A DNA stretch of 64,000 nucleotides from Ophthalmolycus amberensis (GCA_024529925.1 JAFEUB010001198.1:62001-126000), one strand, 5' to 3'. Shown: positions 48,501 through 61,575, numbered from the stretch's first letter. Notes: generated by a model not told the origin, from the letters alone. Program-made: numbers and translations.

Positions 48501-51500
48501 AGCACCGGGCCACTAGTGTGGCTGAAGTATTGATGTCTTGTTTTAATATCAACTTCAACTGAATAAGAATTAGGAGATATAAAGTTCAAAGCAGGGTATG
48601 AAATGTTGATCAAATACATTTAGAGACAGTAACTGCAGATGAAATCATTTTACCACTTGACACTTTCATATGTCTTGTATACTTTATATGGATTGTATAA
48701 TTTATTTCATTTACGCTGTGTATCAACCTTTTGATAATGTCTTTTTGTTGCCATGTTTTGTTCACAAAGGGAATTCAACAGTGTTTGTACAAAATATATC
48801 AGAAAGTTGTAACGGAGACCTGTTTGCTGTCTTTCTTTAAGCTGGTTCATTTTGCTTTTGTCTGGTCCCATGGTCTCAGCATGAGCAACATGCTACACAT
48901 TGTACCACTACTACCATTCTACAACACTTACAATAGGCTATAGTGTACTATAAATTACAAGTATCCCATATGCTATGATATTGAAAATACAAAATAAGGG
49001 CAAAAATTAAAAAACATGTGCATTAGAGGGAGTGTTGCAATTAGTTCCACCGTGGCTATATGCCAACGTAAATGGCGATTGCTTTAGTAATTGGTTTGCC
49101 TCAATCTGCTCTCGGCTGCTTGAAAGCAGTGCAGTTAGGAGTTTCCCCGTCCCACATCTGGGTGATGCATTAGCATGTTCTATGTGTTTCCATTCTCATA
49201 CCAAACAACCGTGGAGCAACGCTGACACACTGTCCTTGTCTTCTAGTTCTGAATTTTATCGGATCAAACGTGACCCCAAGTCTCAAGGATTTATCACGTT
49301 GCTTACAATTTATGTACTTAAAGATAATATACACCGTATACCATTAACAAAATGGGACACCAAACTATTTATTTTTTAATTATTAAGAACCTGTTATTTA
49401 AATGTGTATTGCCTGAAAATAGGACAACTGATTATAAGGCAACCCTCACTTTTCCAACAAATCCTGTTGGAAAAGTTTACCTGAGATTCTGACAAAGTCC
49501 TGATCCTTGAAGCTTCTCCTGTAAAGTGTAGCATGAGCTGGTCCATTAAAGTAGGACACACATCCCACATTTGTTTATTAGTCACATACTCGCACTCTGT
49601 CCTGTCGGACACTCTGAAGCCGTCGGACCGATTTTCTGTAGCTCTTCGCATTTTCCAGACTTTTGGAGCTCCATATCGAGATATCCTGTGATGGAAACAG
49701 TAATTATTGGCTGCGTAGCAGATGATTCATGCCCTGATCCTGCTTCCGTTTCTTTGTAATCTCTTCCAAAATATCTTGAATTTAGCCCAATACAATGTCA
49801 CATTATTTTTTTAAATAAGAGCTTATTTAAGATTATTTACAGATTTCCCACATTCAAACATAAAAAAGTAAACCTGTTTTCCTGGTTTGAAGTAATACTG
49901 TCAAGTTTACAGTTTATTCCTTTGTAGATCAATAAACTGCAAACTTGACAGTATTACTTGGTCATGTAGATCAGCATAAAAGCAGTGATCCTCATGTCCA
50001 GATTATTCCGTAGTCTACACTAAACTCGATTGTTGCTGATCATTAGGAAATGCCCATTTCATTTCAGGTGTTCAACAACCAGTGTTATTTATTTCAGGTG
50101 TTGTTGATTTTCTGTCTGTTGAGCATGTCATTTGCGGCAAGATGCAGCTGATCTCCCAGGGAAATTGTAAAAATTGTACTGTACACTGTAATAACCACAG
50201 ATTCAAACAGTTTTTAGTGTACACTTACTACTTAAAGATATGTACATTTTACAATAGTTTTTAATCTATTGTTACAAATTATATATATTTTTTTTACAAA
50301 TTATTTATAATTTGTCGTTATAACATGAATTCTGAAAACTCTCAGCCCCACTGTAGCAGCTTCTCCATAGATCGTAGTGCAGTGAATGCTTTGGGAGGTA
50401 GCCAGCAGATCGTCCCTCCTGTACAACCACATCACGCTCAAGTCCCACAGTGGAATCCCACTCCTGTGGAACATCACCCTCCAGACAGCAGGTATATTTG
50501 TGCTAAGGTTGATTCCATATTTTGTGTAAGTCTAAGCAGGAACAGCTGCAATAATGTTTTAATGTATATTTTGAGTTTGCTGTTTGAAGCACATGCATGC
50601 TGCTTTTCAGTGAGCGGGCTGGTGAGGAATTCCTGAGATGCATCGCAGCCAACAAGCCTCTCCCAGACTATCTCAAAGGGAACATGGCATACAACCTGGC
50701 TGACGCATTTAAGTCGGCTAATGTCCTGAAAGACATCCTTAAATTGGACCCCGAGTTCCAGAAGCATGCGACCAGGAGCAAAAGCCTTAGTCGAAGCCGC
50801 GGCAAATCTCGAGCAAAGAGTCGTGCACGAAGCAAAAGTCGAGGTAGAGCAAGGAGCAAAAGCCGTGTGCGGGGCAAGAGCAGGGCGAGAAGCAAGAGCA
50901 GGGCGAGAAGCAAGAGCAGGCCCCGCAGTAGGAGTCAGAGCCGAAGCAAAAAGAAGAGTCATGTGCGGAGCAAGAGCCGGGTCAGGAGGCCCAGGTCACG
51001 AAGTAGCAGTGGTGAAAAGAGCCATGGCAAAGAGGGAAAGAGAAAGAGGAGCCACAGCGGTAGTGTTGTCAGCAATCATAATCTGACAGGGAATAGCCTG
51101 TTGGAAGGACTGAAGCTGGTCATGAACAGCAAAGAGCTGGAAGAGCGGTTGCCCACCCTCAAAGATGCCATCCTCACTATTCAGGTAGAGCTCATCTTTC
51201 ATCCTCCAAAATGTCTTGTTTCAGTCGGTTATCCTAAAACTATGGTTCAGGACCACTAGCATGTATAAGCCATACACAAAAATATATATAGTGTTTCTAT
51301 TCAGATAATATATCGGTACAAGATTTATTTACCTTTTCCAAGGACTTTATTGCTGCATTAAATTAACTCGAGACCTCCTTGATGTAACTTGATTACATGG
51401 ATCAAAAACATGCTGACTTCCAAAGATCAATACTGTTTTTAATGGCTGGGTGTTGACATACCGTTCGGTATACCTACATCGCATCACTACATGTAACTCT

Positions 51501-54500
51501 ATGCAACCTCCATTAACTTAAGCTGTTGGCTTCATTATTTAGCCAAGCAGGACTGTGCTGCCCACCGGCGGCTAACCGCTAACGTTAACTGACTTCTTAC
51601 AATTTCAACATTGATATGTTGTAATGTAGCATTATCAGGGGAAAAAGGGTGCGTCCCCTGGACACGTCGGTAGAGAGTTTACTGCGTCCTTTCAGGTTTA
51701 CGGTGCTGTTAGTCTGGTGCAGTACCTTCGGTGACTGTACTGAAGAAAAGCAAATCTTTTATCACCCCAAAAAAGTGTTTATTTTGTAAGTGATTATAAA
51801 ATCTTATAAATTCCTCTAATATAAGTTGTTGTTTGGAGAAAAATTGGATCCTCCCAGTGGAGATGATTGCCTACTGTGCTGTACTGCACAAGAGGAGGGC
51901 GCCAACATTACATATTTTCTTATTTTACACAAAGTGATTTTAACTGCTTACTGGATTACTCCAGTGGCGGGCCGTGCATTTTATACCTGGCCCTTCACTG
52001 CCGTCTTACCATCTAATAACCTCATGATGGCGCCACAGCTACGGTTATTTGTTTCTCGGTGTGTAACATCACGTATTCGTTTTAAACTGTTTGGTACGAG
52101 GCTTACGAACCGAACAATAATACTTGTGCATTTGGAAAATGCGGAAGCTTAAATTGTGGTAAATATAATGTTTTCGGTGGACACCGGGCTGTCTGTCTAT
52201 TTAGTTTCCGGGTCAGCATCTGACCCCGGAAGCAAAACAAAACACAACTGAGGCGCGAATGTTCTGCGAGGCTAACACGCACAAACTCGCGCTACAAACT
52301 CTCCCCGCAGCGTTTAGGCAGCTGTTCCCTACTGATTCAAACAGGGCTAAGCAATCGCCACACAATCCCCATTTATCCAGACCATCATTCTTGTTTGTAA
52401 AAGACACCAGCCCAAACTGATTCAATTATCCGGACCCTAAACCCACGCAGGACGGGATGCTTCGTAATTAACGGACAATGCATATGGTCAAAATCTATGT
52501 AATTAACACAATGACAAGAGCGAACTCACAAGAAAGAATCACATTTATTTAAAACAAGGCATGACAAAACAATCCAGCAACACTCACACTAAAGAGCAAG
52601 GGCCATTCAAATAGTATTTACATCAGGGAACAATATCCATAAACGACACGAAAGGCAAAATTAACACACTGCAGATGTAAAGAAAACAAAAGCAGTTTCA
52701 CTTACCAAATGCTGTTCTATTTAAATACAAAATCCATCCTTCTGTCTTTGTTCACAATGACCCGGTTGTACAGTACATCCGTGCTTCCCTTTCCCTGCGA
52801 ACTTGATCGTTGATCTGGAGATCCACTCGGGTCCTTCCAAACGTTTTTAAGAGCACCGTAGCTTGCAAGTGTCCCGCCGTACTTTCGTGTCGTGTAGCGG
52901 CTTTGCTCAGGCAGCTCAGGTTACCAAATCCAGCATGGCTCCATAAACCAAGACGTTCAGTCGCAAATAACAGGCATTCCCAGCAATACAATTTGCAGCT
53001 CTTCTTCAATCCTGTCAGCCAGGAATACCGTTCATAGTTTGCCGACTAAAAGTGGCGCACAAATCCTTTTCCTGACTGTGTCAGGGCTGCTAGCTGTGGT
53101 TTTGGCCGGCCATTTCTTACAATGTCCAGTTTGTCCGGAAATGTCCTTCTTGAGAAAGGCGTTCCCAGTAACTCCGCCACTAAATGAGCTTCTCCTCCTT
53201 CCGCCATTTGATGTTAAAAAAACAAAGCTAAGTAAAAAAAAAAAAAAAAATGCCATAATTTCTTCCATATCTTTCCACTTGAACTCTGACTGCTAACAAC
53301 CTACGTTCTGCTAGCAAGCATAAGTTTCACTTTAGTCACGTGCTCGCCCACTGACCAATCACTGACCAATCACAGCACACTCTGCACCTCGCGGCAGAGC
53401 TGCACCTGGACATGAGCTGCACGTAATGCTGACGTCATTATAGGCCGGCTAGCACGTGCTGACACGTCAAAGAATACGCCCAACATGTCAAACTAAAGAT
53501 CTGATTGGTTGAACACTATGACAATCAACAATATCATCCCCATTCACTTAAACTGCAAAGGGATGCACTTCAGAGACTGCAGGCCTCTGCCTCTCTTCTT
53601 ACATAGAGACACAGAGGTGAAATCTGATTGGATAAAAGCTCTATTTAAAACGAGCTGCACTGGAAGCAGAGCAACTGAGGAACACAGGAGCTGTGCAATG
53701 AGAAAATAAGATAATGGGAAAAATAATTTTATAAATTATAATACATGTAGTGTATTTAAGAAAAAATATTAAATTATAAAATAGATATAGCTTTGTATAT
53801 AGCTTTGTTTCTGTTTAGGCCAGCAGAGAAGGCCTTGCAGGCCCTGACGGCCCACCACTGGATTACTCAAATGCAGAAATGACTATAAAACTCTTCAAAT
53901 GTTTTGATACCAGATGGTGTGCCAGCTACTTAAGGCCAGTTTTGCTTGTTTGCTTTTCAGTGTCGTTGATAAACTGAGTGTTGGCATCAGTGTCTCTGAA
54001 TGTTGAAGCCATATAACATATTTTAATTTTGCTAGTAGTATGATGCTCCTCCACCACTTCCACTTGAACATCAAACATTTCTGGCTTCCGGGAAAAATGT
54101 ATCAGTAATTATTCTGTAATGAAATAATGAGCTTCTTTATTAGTAATTATTGCATAAGGAAGGACAACGGTTTTGTAAACTGAAACTATGTTTATTGTAC
54201 AAACAAAGATCTTGAGAGCACCTTATACAATAGTTCAAGTATTTAATTTCAGTCAGCTATCAGAAACCTCATGCCAATACTCGATGCAATACTTCAAATT
54301 GCAGTTAGTGTGTGTTTTTTTCCATGCTTCTCCTGAGTTTGAGATTAGACTAGAGCTGACCTGCAGAGACTTAAATGCATGGGGGAACACTGGCGGTTAA
54401 AACTCTGCCTGGATAGACTTGACTGTACCACTTTATATCCCATAGCAAATAATTTGTAGCTAAGCAAGATAAGAAAGGGATGAGATACCACCTGTTAACT

Positions 54501-57500
54501 GTATGTCATTGTTGTGATCTCTTCTGTACAGGCCTCAGATGAAAGCAAAAAAGTGGAGTGTGTGCCTAACGAGCACAGGCATCAGCAGCATAACAGTAAT
54601 GAGAACTCAACATCGTTGGAAAATGACAGTATGCTCCTTCCCCATGACAGAGTAGGCAGTGACTTCTCTTGGCTCCAGGTGCGGAGTCAGGAGGACTCTG
54701 CAGTCCTGAAAGCGCATGAGCTTGAAGATGAAGAGTCGTTTTTGTATGGGAATGAAGACACTGGAGGAAGCCAGGCCAAAAAATCCTCCATTGGAGAACA
54801 TGCCAAACTACAGAAAATGGCTAGTTCAGGCAGTCAGCATCATCAGAACAAGTCCATATTCAGCAGCTTCGGGGATCTCTTTGATCTGAAGCAGCCCCTT
54901 CAAATTAATTCCTCAAGTGTAGCCTCTGCCGATCTGGACAGCAGTGAGTGTGAGAAGATCAGGAACATATTAAAAAGTCTGGGCACAGCAGACGTCAGCG
55001 ATATCATGGTTAAGATGCAGGGGCAAAGGGAGGGGAGGCAGCCGTCTCCTGCAGTTCCTGCTTCAGACCAAACAGCAGCAGGCTTAGTATTGCCAGCACT
55101 GAGAAACCCCAATGTACGGCACGCTCTGGAGTCTTTACAGTCACTGATCAAAGGTCAGTCAACTACAGCTTTTTATATTTTGTAATCATGCCTTCACAAT
55201 GCAATCAACCTTTTTTTACTAATGTTATTATTTTGATTGAGTTTTGGTTGTGCCAAAAGATTGAACTGCGTCTGCTATTGCAACTGCAAAAGTTGCAATA
55301 GACTACTGCTTTAACTTATCATTATGAAGTAAATGTTGATTACACAACCTAATCTATAGAATATTGACACCACCAGCGCTTAGATTGGTTCCCTGTACAA
55401 TCCTCCGGTGAAATGAAGGCTTCATTTATGGCACAAAAAGGTGCATCAACCATGGCGCCACCAAAACAGGAAGAGGATAGCGCTTTTGTTTTCCCTGAAA
55501 GCTATCGGTAGCTATCCTCAGCTCCCAAAGAGTAACATTGGAAGTCCTTTGCAGTTACTATCCCCAGTAGCGGAAATGGTAGTCAGTGGAATATCTCATT
55601 CTGACTGTCTTGTTTTGATTTTGGATCTGTTTTTCTCCAGTTATCATGAATGAGATTTTAGTGACAGCTGAACTTGGAGGTGTACCCAATGAGTTGGAAA
55701 CTGATGCCATCTGGCTTGAGGATTTATCTTCTCTGTCTTTACCGTTTCATGCTTTTGATATAAAATATAGAATCATGTTGTTTCTTCCTCAAGCGACAAA
55801 GGAGAAGCGTGAAAAAAGCGATGGCAGTGGCACATCCGCGGATAAAAACAAGGTAATGGATTTCCAAGCTGTGTCACTGGCTACTCAATATGATGAGTGA
55901 TAAAGTTTAAATCATTACAGAATGGTGAAAGCCTTTCATTTTCAAATAGTTGCTTGTGTTACCCAGGCAGGTGACGATGAGGAAGGGAAGACCGAAAAAC
56001 AAGCCAGAATAAGTAAAATGGAATCCTTGATGAAAGAACTAGATGGATTGTTGAAACAGGATGGTAAAGATGTTTCTCTAATGACAATCCTGTGCTTCCT
56101 GTTGTCTTTAGTGTCTTCCACACTCTAAAATACTCCATGTGCTTCACTGCCTTTCTTGTCCTTTTGCAGGGTTCAGTTTTCTGACTCCAGTAATTGGGTT
56201 TTACTGCCAGAAATGTGAGGAGTTCATTGGAGATTTGAATAGTGCTGAAAACCATGCAGCCATCCATAGTAACTCAAGCAGTGTAAGTATATTTCATGTT
56301 TACCTCCGTTTGGTGATATTTTTATGTCAACAAATCCCTTGAAATGTCCGAAACCAACCAGGCATGTATCTACTAACAATTATTGTGTATGAAAAGCCTG
56401 ATTTCTTTTTGGTCTGTGCCATAGAGCTCAATTAAAAACACGTCAATGTTCCTTCATTACCGTAAACTTACACACTGTAGTTTATTTGGACTAATGCTGC
56501 GTTCACACCAAACGCGGCGCGAATAGATTACATACAAAGTCTATGCACAGACGCGATGAGACTGGCGCGGCGCGAATTCGCGTGAGTTGAATTTTTTTCA
56601 ACTTCGGAGTTATAGAAAATGACTGAACTTTTTTGAAAATGAAACTATATGGGACCTATTTTTTATGATTCATGCCTTGAGTAGGAACCAATGGGCTTGG
56701 GCTAGTCTGTGAAAAGTGTTTCTACGTGTTATGAATGTCCACACTGAAAGATGTTGTGAAGAGGGGATAACGTGGACAAACTGTCCACTTCGTAGACCTG
56801 AATTAAACTCAGTGTGGCAGCAGGAGGCAGGATAATGGCATACGGAAAGTCTTTAAGTTGGCAAACTGACTTAGTAACAAAGCAGTATTTTCTAGACACC
56901 ATGAGCTCCTGGTCATACCAGACAAGCAATGATGCGTTTAATTACTTATAAATGTGTAAAAGGAAGATTGTGTTTGTTTTTTTATTCTCTGACAGGTTTA
57001 AATCTATGGCTTTTCTTCTACTCTCACGTCATTTTGGCCCCATCACATTTCATGAAAAGCAAAAAAACGTCATACTATGGGTTTTGGTGACCACTTCTGT
57101 CTTAATGTCGCCATAAACTCTGTGATTTCTTTATCATAATTTTTGCGAAATAGTTTTTTTGTATTTTTAAATAGTTTTTATGTATTTTCAGCAGAAAGTG
57201 CAGAAGGACAAGCCTGCTGGAGATAGCAAGGGGGACAAGCGCCATTTTAGCAACAGCACTCAGCATCCACACCCCTCAGACAGAGATCACAGGGACTACG
57301 GTCACAGCAGAGACACAGGAGACCACAGGAATCACAGAGACCACCAGCGAGACTGGAGGGACGAAAGAGATCACAGAAGCAAACACCACGACGACTGCAG
57401 AAGCCACAGGGCCGGGCAGGATAACGTCTCCATGAAAGACGAGATGAGGAAGGAGAGGATGCTCATAACGGTGTCCCGTGGACTGACGGTGCCTCCAAAT

Positions 57501-57725
57501 GTCAGGGTCAAGGAGGAGGTGAACAAGGAGCAGACTGTCGGATGCCATAGCAAAGTCAAAGTGGAAGACAATGCCGGCAAGAAAAAAGCATCCAAGAGCA
57601 ACAGAGCAACAGATGAAAGCAGTGATAGTAGTGACGACAAGAAAAGGAAAACGCAGAAAGCAAAATCACCGAAAAAGAAGAAGAAGAAGAAGAAGGAGAA
57701 AAAGAAGAAGAAGTCGAAGTCCTAA
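45534..57725 (+). CDS. ZNF318-like Arg/Ser-rich C2H2 zinc-finger protein
   Basis: Likely a nuclear RNA/chromatin-associated protein; function inferred. Exons: 45534-45744, 46890-47051, 47361-47471 or 47494, 50346-50491, 50611-51184, 54532-55153, 55794-55852, 55967-56063, 56170-56282, 57192-57725. From the fourth exon borders and phases are firm. The first three are less certain; the third needs the 47494 donor to stay in phase. That model gives about 883 residues. Domains in order: proline-rich N terminus; a helical segment (ERAGEEFLRCIAANKPLPDY); an Arg/Ser domain; an EDEESFLYG motif; an ECEKIRNILKSLG motif; a finger C-x2-C-x12-H-x3-H in FLTPVIGFYCQKCEEF; a His/Arg/Asp-rich stretch; a Lys-rich end. 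The FLYG, ILKSLG and finger motifs match ZNF318, which is far longer in human. Start at 45534 or 45357 is open. Confidence 0.82.
45966..45985. promoter_or_regulatory. 20-bp perfect palindrome with E-box (CLEAR-like)
   Basis: CGCGGGTCACGTGACCCGCG equals its own reverse complement. Its centre GTCACGTGAC is the consensus for TFEB/MITF/USF bHLH-zip factors. It lies about 220 bases after the first exon of the ZNF318-like gene, in its first intron. Binding is an inference. Confidence 0.5.
49890..49959. repeat. Near-perfect 29-bp hairpin with 12-base loop
   Basis: The arm 49890-49918 (aagtaatactgtcaagttta, then cagtttatt) pairs with 49931-49959 with one mismatch at 49909. It lies in the ZNF318-like intron between 47494 and 50346, about 390 bases before an exon. 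It could be a microRNA-like precursor or a tiny foldback transposon. No target duplication is evident. Confidence 0.8.
50611..51184 (+). CDS. ZNF318-like exon with Arg/Ser domain
   Basis: The exon completes a Ser codon from the exon ending at 50491 and reads ERAGEEFLRCIAANKP, then a helical stretch (NLADAFKSANVLKDILKLDP). About 85 residues of alternating RSKSRAKSR-type repeats follow (about 50770-51050), and then GLKLVMNSKELEERLPTLKD. RS domains are typical of splicing-associated nuclear proteins. The repeat also opens another sense frame and minus frames, which are shadows. Confidence 0.88.
51962..53860 (-). mobile_element. hAT element with decayed TTF-finger transposase N terminus, 1.9 kb
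   Basis: The ends are cagtggcgggcc and ggcccaccactg, with a perfect 8-bp target duplication GATTACTC at 51954-51961 and 53861-53868. On the minus strand 52752-53009 reads CWECLLFATERLGLWSHAGF then KAATRHESTAGHLQATVLLK, the TTF zinc-finger region of ZMYM1-like hAT transposases. The MAEGRR start lies near 53208, separated from it by stops and frameshifts. Catalytic and dimerisation parts are missing. It is the same family as 6924-8351. It lies in a ZNF318-like intron. Confidence 0.92.
56497..56620. repeat. Interspersed repeat fragment
   Basis: The sequence gctgcgttcacaccaaacgc and the following GC-rich bases are a familiar fish DNA-repeat end. I cannot find the other end or a target duplication. 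It lies in an intron of the ZNF318-like gene, between the finger exon and the last exon. Confidence 0.45.
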
Positions 57726-58306
57726 TTGTTGAATTATGCTCGTCACTTCCCATATCCACGCCCTGAGACGATGTTGGCATCTCGTTGCTGCCCAAGTTTT
57801 TCTAAACGTAACTTCTTTTTCTTCTCCCAGTTATTTTTTTTATTGGTGTGGTCAGAAGAGGGAGGTAGGCCTCAAGGAGTGATTCATCATTGTGCTTCAA
57901 GGAACGGACGGACTGTTATGAAAGGCATTTGTCCTCAACCATAGTCAAAAGTGAAGATTGATATACATTTTATCTTTGTGCATCTGTAACAGAGATGGGT
58001 CTGACCTCTGGTTAGCCCCATGATTGGACGAGGGGGACGTTTTGCGTTCTTGGAGGTGTAACAGCCCGCTCTTGATAGAGCTGCTTCCAGTGGTTGTGCC
58101 AACTAAGGCCAAATGCATCCGAGACCGATCTCTACTCGACGCACAGAGACGAAATCGATATGAATCGCTTTTGTTTGTTTTTTTGGCTGTGCTTTTGTAT
58201 ATCCTGTATACCTCACGTCCTGGTTTCATGTTTAAATTCAATGTTTGAATTATTTTTGTATAAAACTCCATTCTCAATTATAGCTACGGTGTGAATATTT
58301 TCCAAC

Positions 58307-58312
58307 AATAAA
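58307..58312 (+). terminator. ZNF318-like polyadenylation signal
   Basis: AATAAA lies 582 bases after the stop codon (aacaataaaaagg), in a plausible 3' UTR of 57726 to about 58330. I saw no earlier consensus hexamer in that stretch. Confidence 0.7.
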
Positions 58313-58330
58313 AAGGTTTAGAAATGTGAT

Positions 58331-59415
58331 ATGTGTATCTGCATTTGAATCTGAAATACAAGATAACACACAAGTCTGTCTCCTGTGGCTTTGTATAGTT
58401 AAGACGTGTGTAAAATGTCATTTAAAAAAGTAAGACGGTATTGTTATTGAGTGATCAGATCTCTTTGCGTTGGCCATAATCAAAAAGTGGGCAGAATCCT
58501 TGACAGGTGTGATAAAGGCAATGCTGGAGACTATGACCCCACAGAGTCCTGTCTGGTAATGCACTCTGGTTAAAGTTAGTGAAAGGTGGTAGTTTCAGTT
58601 AAATCTCAGTAAACACAACCAAGAGCTGTGAGTGCCAAAACACAAGTAGAAACAATTCTGTTGTCACTACAAGTGGACATACTGTGTCAAAGCATTTGAC
58701 TGATATATTCAGTGTCAACATTTTTGAGACTTACCAGATATGTCAATCAACAATATTTCCTCTTTATCTTTATAGAAAATGTAATCCAGCCGGCATTAAG
58801 TTTCCTAAAGAACATATTTACTTTTGCAAGTTAGCATTCTATAAAAGTCATCTCCAAGAGACAGCGTTATTCTACCAGCACAGTATTTCTGCAGCAGTAA
58901 TAATGTCAGCCTTCCCACCTGTTTATGAGAACATCTGTACAATATAGGTATTTTTCCCAGCAGACATCTAGACTTGTGTTCCTTTACTATTACCAGGCTG
59001 CTTTGAAAAGTCAAGATTTCTGTGAAGAGGGTCAACAGCAGATTCCTGAAACGTGAGCAGCTACATGGAATTCATTCATTTGATTATTTACACCTGTGCT
59101 TTCCATAATGGGACTCAACATGTCTGCCATGACATTATCCTATTAGCCTATTATCCTTTCTTGTAGAGGCCAGCTTTGTACTCGTCTATACATTAAGTGG
59201 CAAAAGGTGATGGGATTTTAACAGCATTCTATTGAGGAGTATGAAGATTGGTCATTAGCAAAGGCAAAGGCTTCTGTGGCTTTGTATGCTGTACTTTATC
59301 TGACTCAGTCCGACCCTTACAAAGGTAGTGGATGAACAGAAGAGTGGAACGTAGTTTTGTGTAAGTGAATGAACTGTCTGTGCTTAGGTAACACTTAACC
59401 CCGTTGAGTTTGCAG
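58331..59415. other. Intergenic sequence without recognised genes
   Basis: Between the ZNF318-like polyadenylation signal and the next hAT element I see only short open frames without splice-site or domain support, and no clear repeat. Confidence 0.5.
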
Positions 59416-60610
59416 CAGTGGCGGCTGGTCAATAGAGGGCCATGGGGCATGGCCCCACCATGAGCCACACAAAAACAAAAAAAAAAAAAAAAAAAGAATT
59501 ATAATAATCATAAATGATACAAATTGTCAATATTTGTGTTTTTGAACTATGGAATGTACCCAGTAATGTGTGTAAAATATGATATCTGCGCAAAATATAT
59601 GCCTTTCCTGCTCGTCCTCTCTGCCTGTGTGCTCTCTGCTCGTCCTCTCCCCGTGTGCTCGTGCTCTGTGTGCACGGCACTCTGAGAACGCGCAGCTTGG
59701 GGGGCCTAATCGTTTTGGCCCAAAAGAGACGGGTCTATGAAGCAGTTTAGCCAATTGCTGATTCAAGATATAAATGAGTGACATACAATTTAGCCAATCA
59801 GCGCCCTCAAATAGATTCAGCTTGGGGCCAGAACGATCAGGCCCACAGCTGCGCGTTCTCGTCAGGAGAAGTCTCTACATGCGCCTGCGCCAGCGCGAGC
59901 ACTCCTCCTCCAACCCCCGTTTGAGAGGAGAACTTTGGCGGAGATTCTGCAGCCAAAGAGCTGATATCAGATCAGCCTGACCTCACAATCAGACAGCAGA
60001 CTCGCGGGAAAGGGAAGCAGTACATGCGAAGCTTCTGTATAGCTGTACACCAGACAGGTTTGGCGAGCTGGATGACGTCATGCTAATAATTTATTTAGCT
60101 TTTTAAAACAACGGGGACGGATCCAGCACGGACAGTTACGGGAGTGAGGGATGAGGAGGTAAGGAAACATGAGAACACCAGGACACACATCTCTGTCAAG
60201 CTACATTATGCAAAGTGAACATCTTTTATTCTCATAAATAGTAGTCATAGTCTCATCTGCTTAACTTGGTCATGGAGGCATCAACATGTAATAGAGATGG
60301 TAAATTCACAGTGAAAACTCATCATAGCTTAATTTAACATCAGTGTTCATAATTACACTTCATGTTTACTTCTCCTGATCTTTACCTCCTATAACAAGGT
60401 CCATAGGGGCATCTCAATAAATGAACATGTTATATTATATTATATAAGTGTTATTTACTGATTGTTTTCGTGTTGGAATACATGTTAAATATTTAACTGC
60501 CAAGTAATAATGCATGTTTGATACTTACATTTTTTATTAATTCAAACTGGGATGTTTGCGGAAATTGATAGGATGGCCCTACCTAGAACATTTTCCACCA
60601 GCCGCCACTG
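59416..60610 (-). mobile_element. Non-autonomous hAT element, 1.2 kb
   Basis: The ends are cagtggcggctggt and accagccgccactg, with a perfect 8-bp target duplication GTTTGCAG at 59408-59415 and 60611-60618. The sequence is the reverse complement of the element at 24646-25433 at both ends. It carries about 400 additional internal bases (about 59820-60230), so this is the fuller copy. No transposase is recognised. Confidence 0.95.
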
Positions 60611-60654
60611 GTTTGCAGTGATCTCTCTGTAGGAAATTTGAGTGTAGAACTGGG

Positions 60655-61275
60655 TGTTAAGAAATTATAATAGAAGTGTTGAATGATTCATATTTAAGAA
60701 TTCATAATTAGTCATAATCAGAAGTGTTTTGGAAATACATAATTTGAATAATCATAATTGTAGAAGTGTTTTAGGATTAGGAGCTAGAAGTGTATCTTAG
60801 TAGAATTTGTAGCACCTTCATATCTGTGTGAAGCTTTTGCCAAAAGTTGCAAATTCTTATCTTTTATATAGAATGTTTATCATAGAAGTGTTAAGCCATA
60901 AAAGACAGTCATTGAGTGTATTTAGAATAAGTAAGGGACAGATAGATTTCTAGACAGGTCATGCCCGTGCGAGGGTCCTGCGAGAAGGAGGAGCCAGCTG
61001 GATTTAGCCAATAGGAACTTTGTGGGATGTTTTTAACTACCGGTATGTAAGGCGGGGGAGAAAGAACTACCGGACTCTTGCTCCGGTTCCACTGTGGGTG
61101 TAACGCTTTCGGGGTGAGCGGGTCATATTCGATGTAACTGTAGATAATGTACTTCACTATGCGACTGTTTTAGCTTCAGAAGTATTAAATACTTTTGTTT
61201 ATAATTGAAACCGACTGACTCTTTGGAAAGGCTGGTCTCCCACAGTTTAAGAGGCTCTCGAAACTCAACATCTCC
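60655..61275 (+). repeat. Possible solo-LTR-like repeat
   Basis: The stretch starts tgttaagaaattata, has internal short agaagtgtt repeats, then a GC-rich part with ctaccggtatgtaaggcg and tgtaacgctttcgggg, and ends in ...ctcctaca. The TG...CA borders and base layout resemble a retroviral-type LTR. I find no target duplication, primer-binding site or coding part, so this is tentative. Confidence 0.3.
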
Positions 61276-61518
61276 TACATTGGAAAGACTTCCACATAAG
61301 TTTCTTTTACTGGGCTCAGTTAAAAGCTAACTTTTTACATTGACTCTGTCATAGGGATGTCATGGTTCTTAGATATTTAGTATGCGCCGATACATGCATC
61401 ATTAAGCCTAGTTTTTATAGTCCCTGTTTGACCTGCCAATGACAATACAGTAGCCTTTCTGAAAACCATGCACTGCATCTCTCATCCTCTGGTTGTTTGT
61501 GTCCCACAGACAGCTGTG

Positions 61519-61571
<53 letters not shown>
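61519..61571. repeat. (CT)n microsatellite
   Basis: An almost pure run of about 25 CT units follows cgctctct in intergenic DNA. Confidence 0.95.

Positions 61572-61575
<4 letters not shown>

Noticed and set aside
50082..50264. Additional ZNF318-like exon after tttatttcag
   Set aside because: The acceptor is good, but the encoded stretch resembles nothing else in the protein and no donor gives the phase 0 needed by the exon at 50346.
50474..50962. Minus-strand 162-codon frame
   Set aside because: It is the antisense shadow of the Arg/Ser exon of the ZNF318-like gene, whose splice phases are clear.
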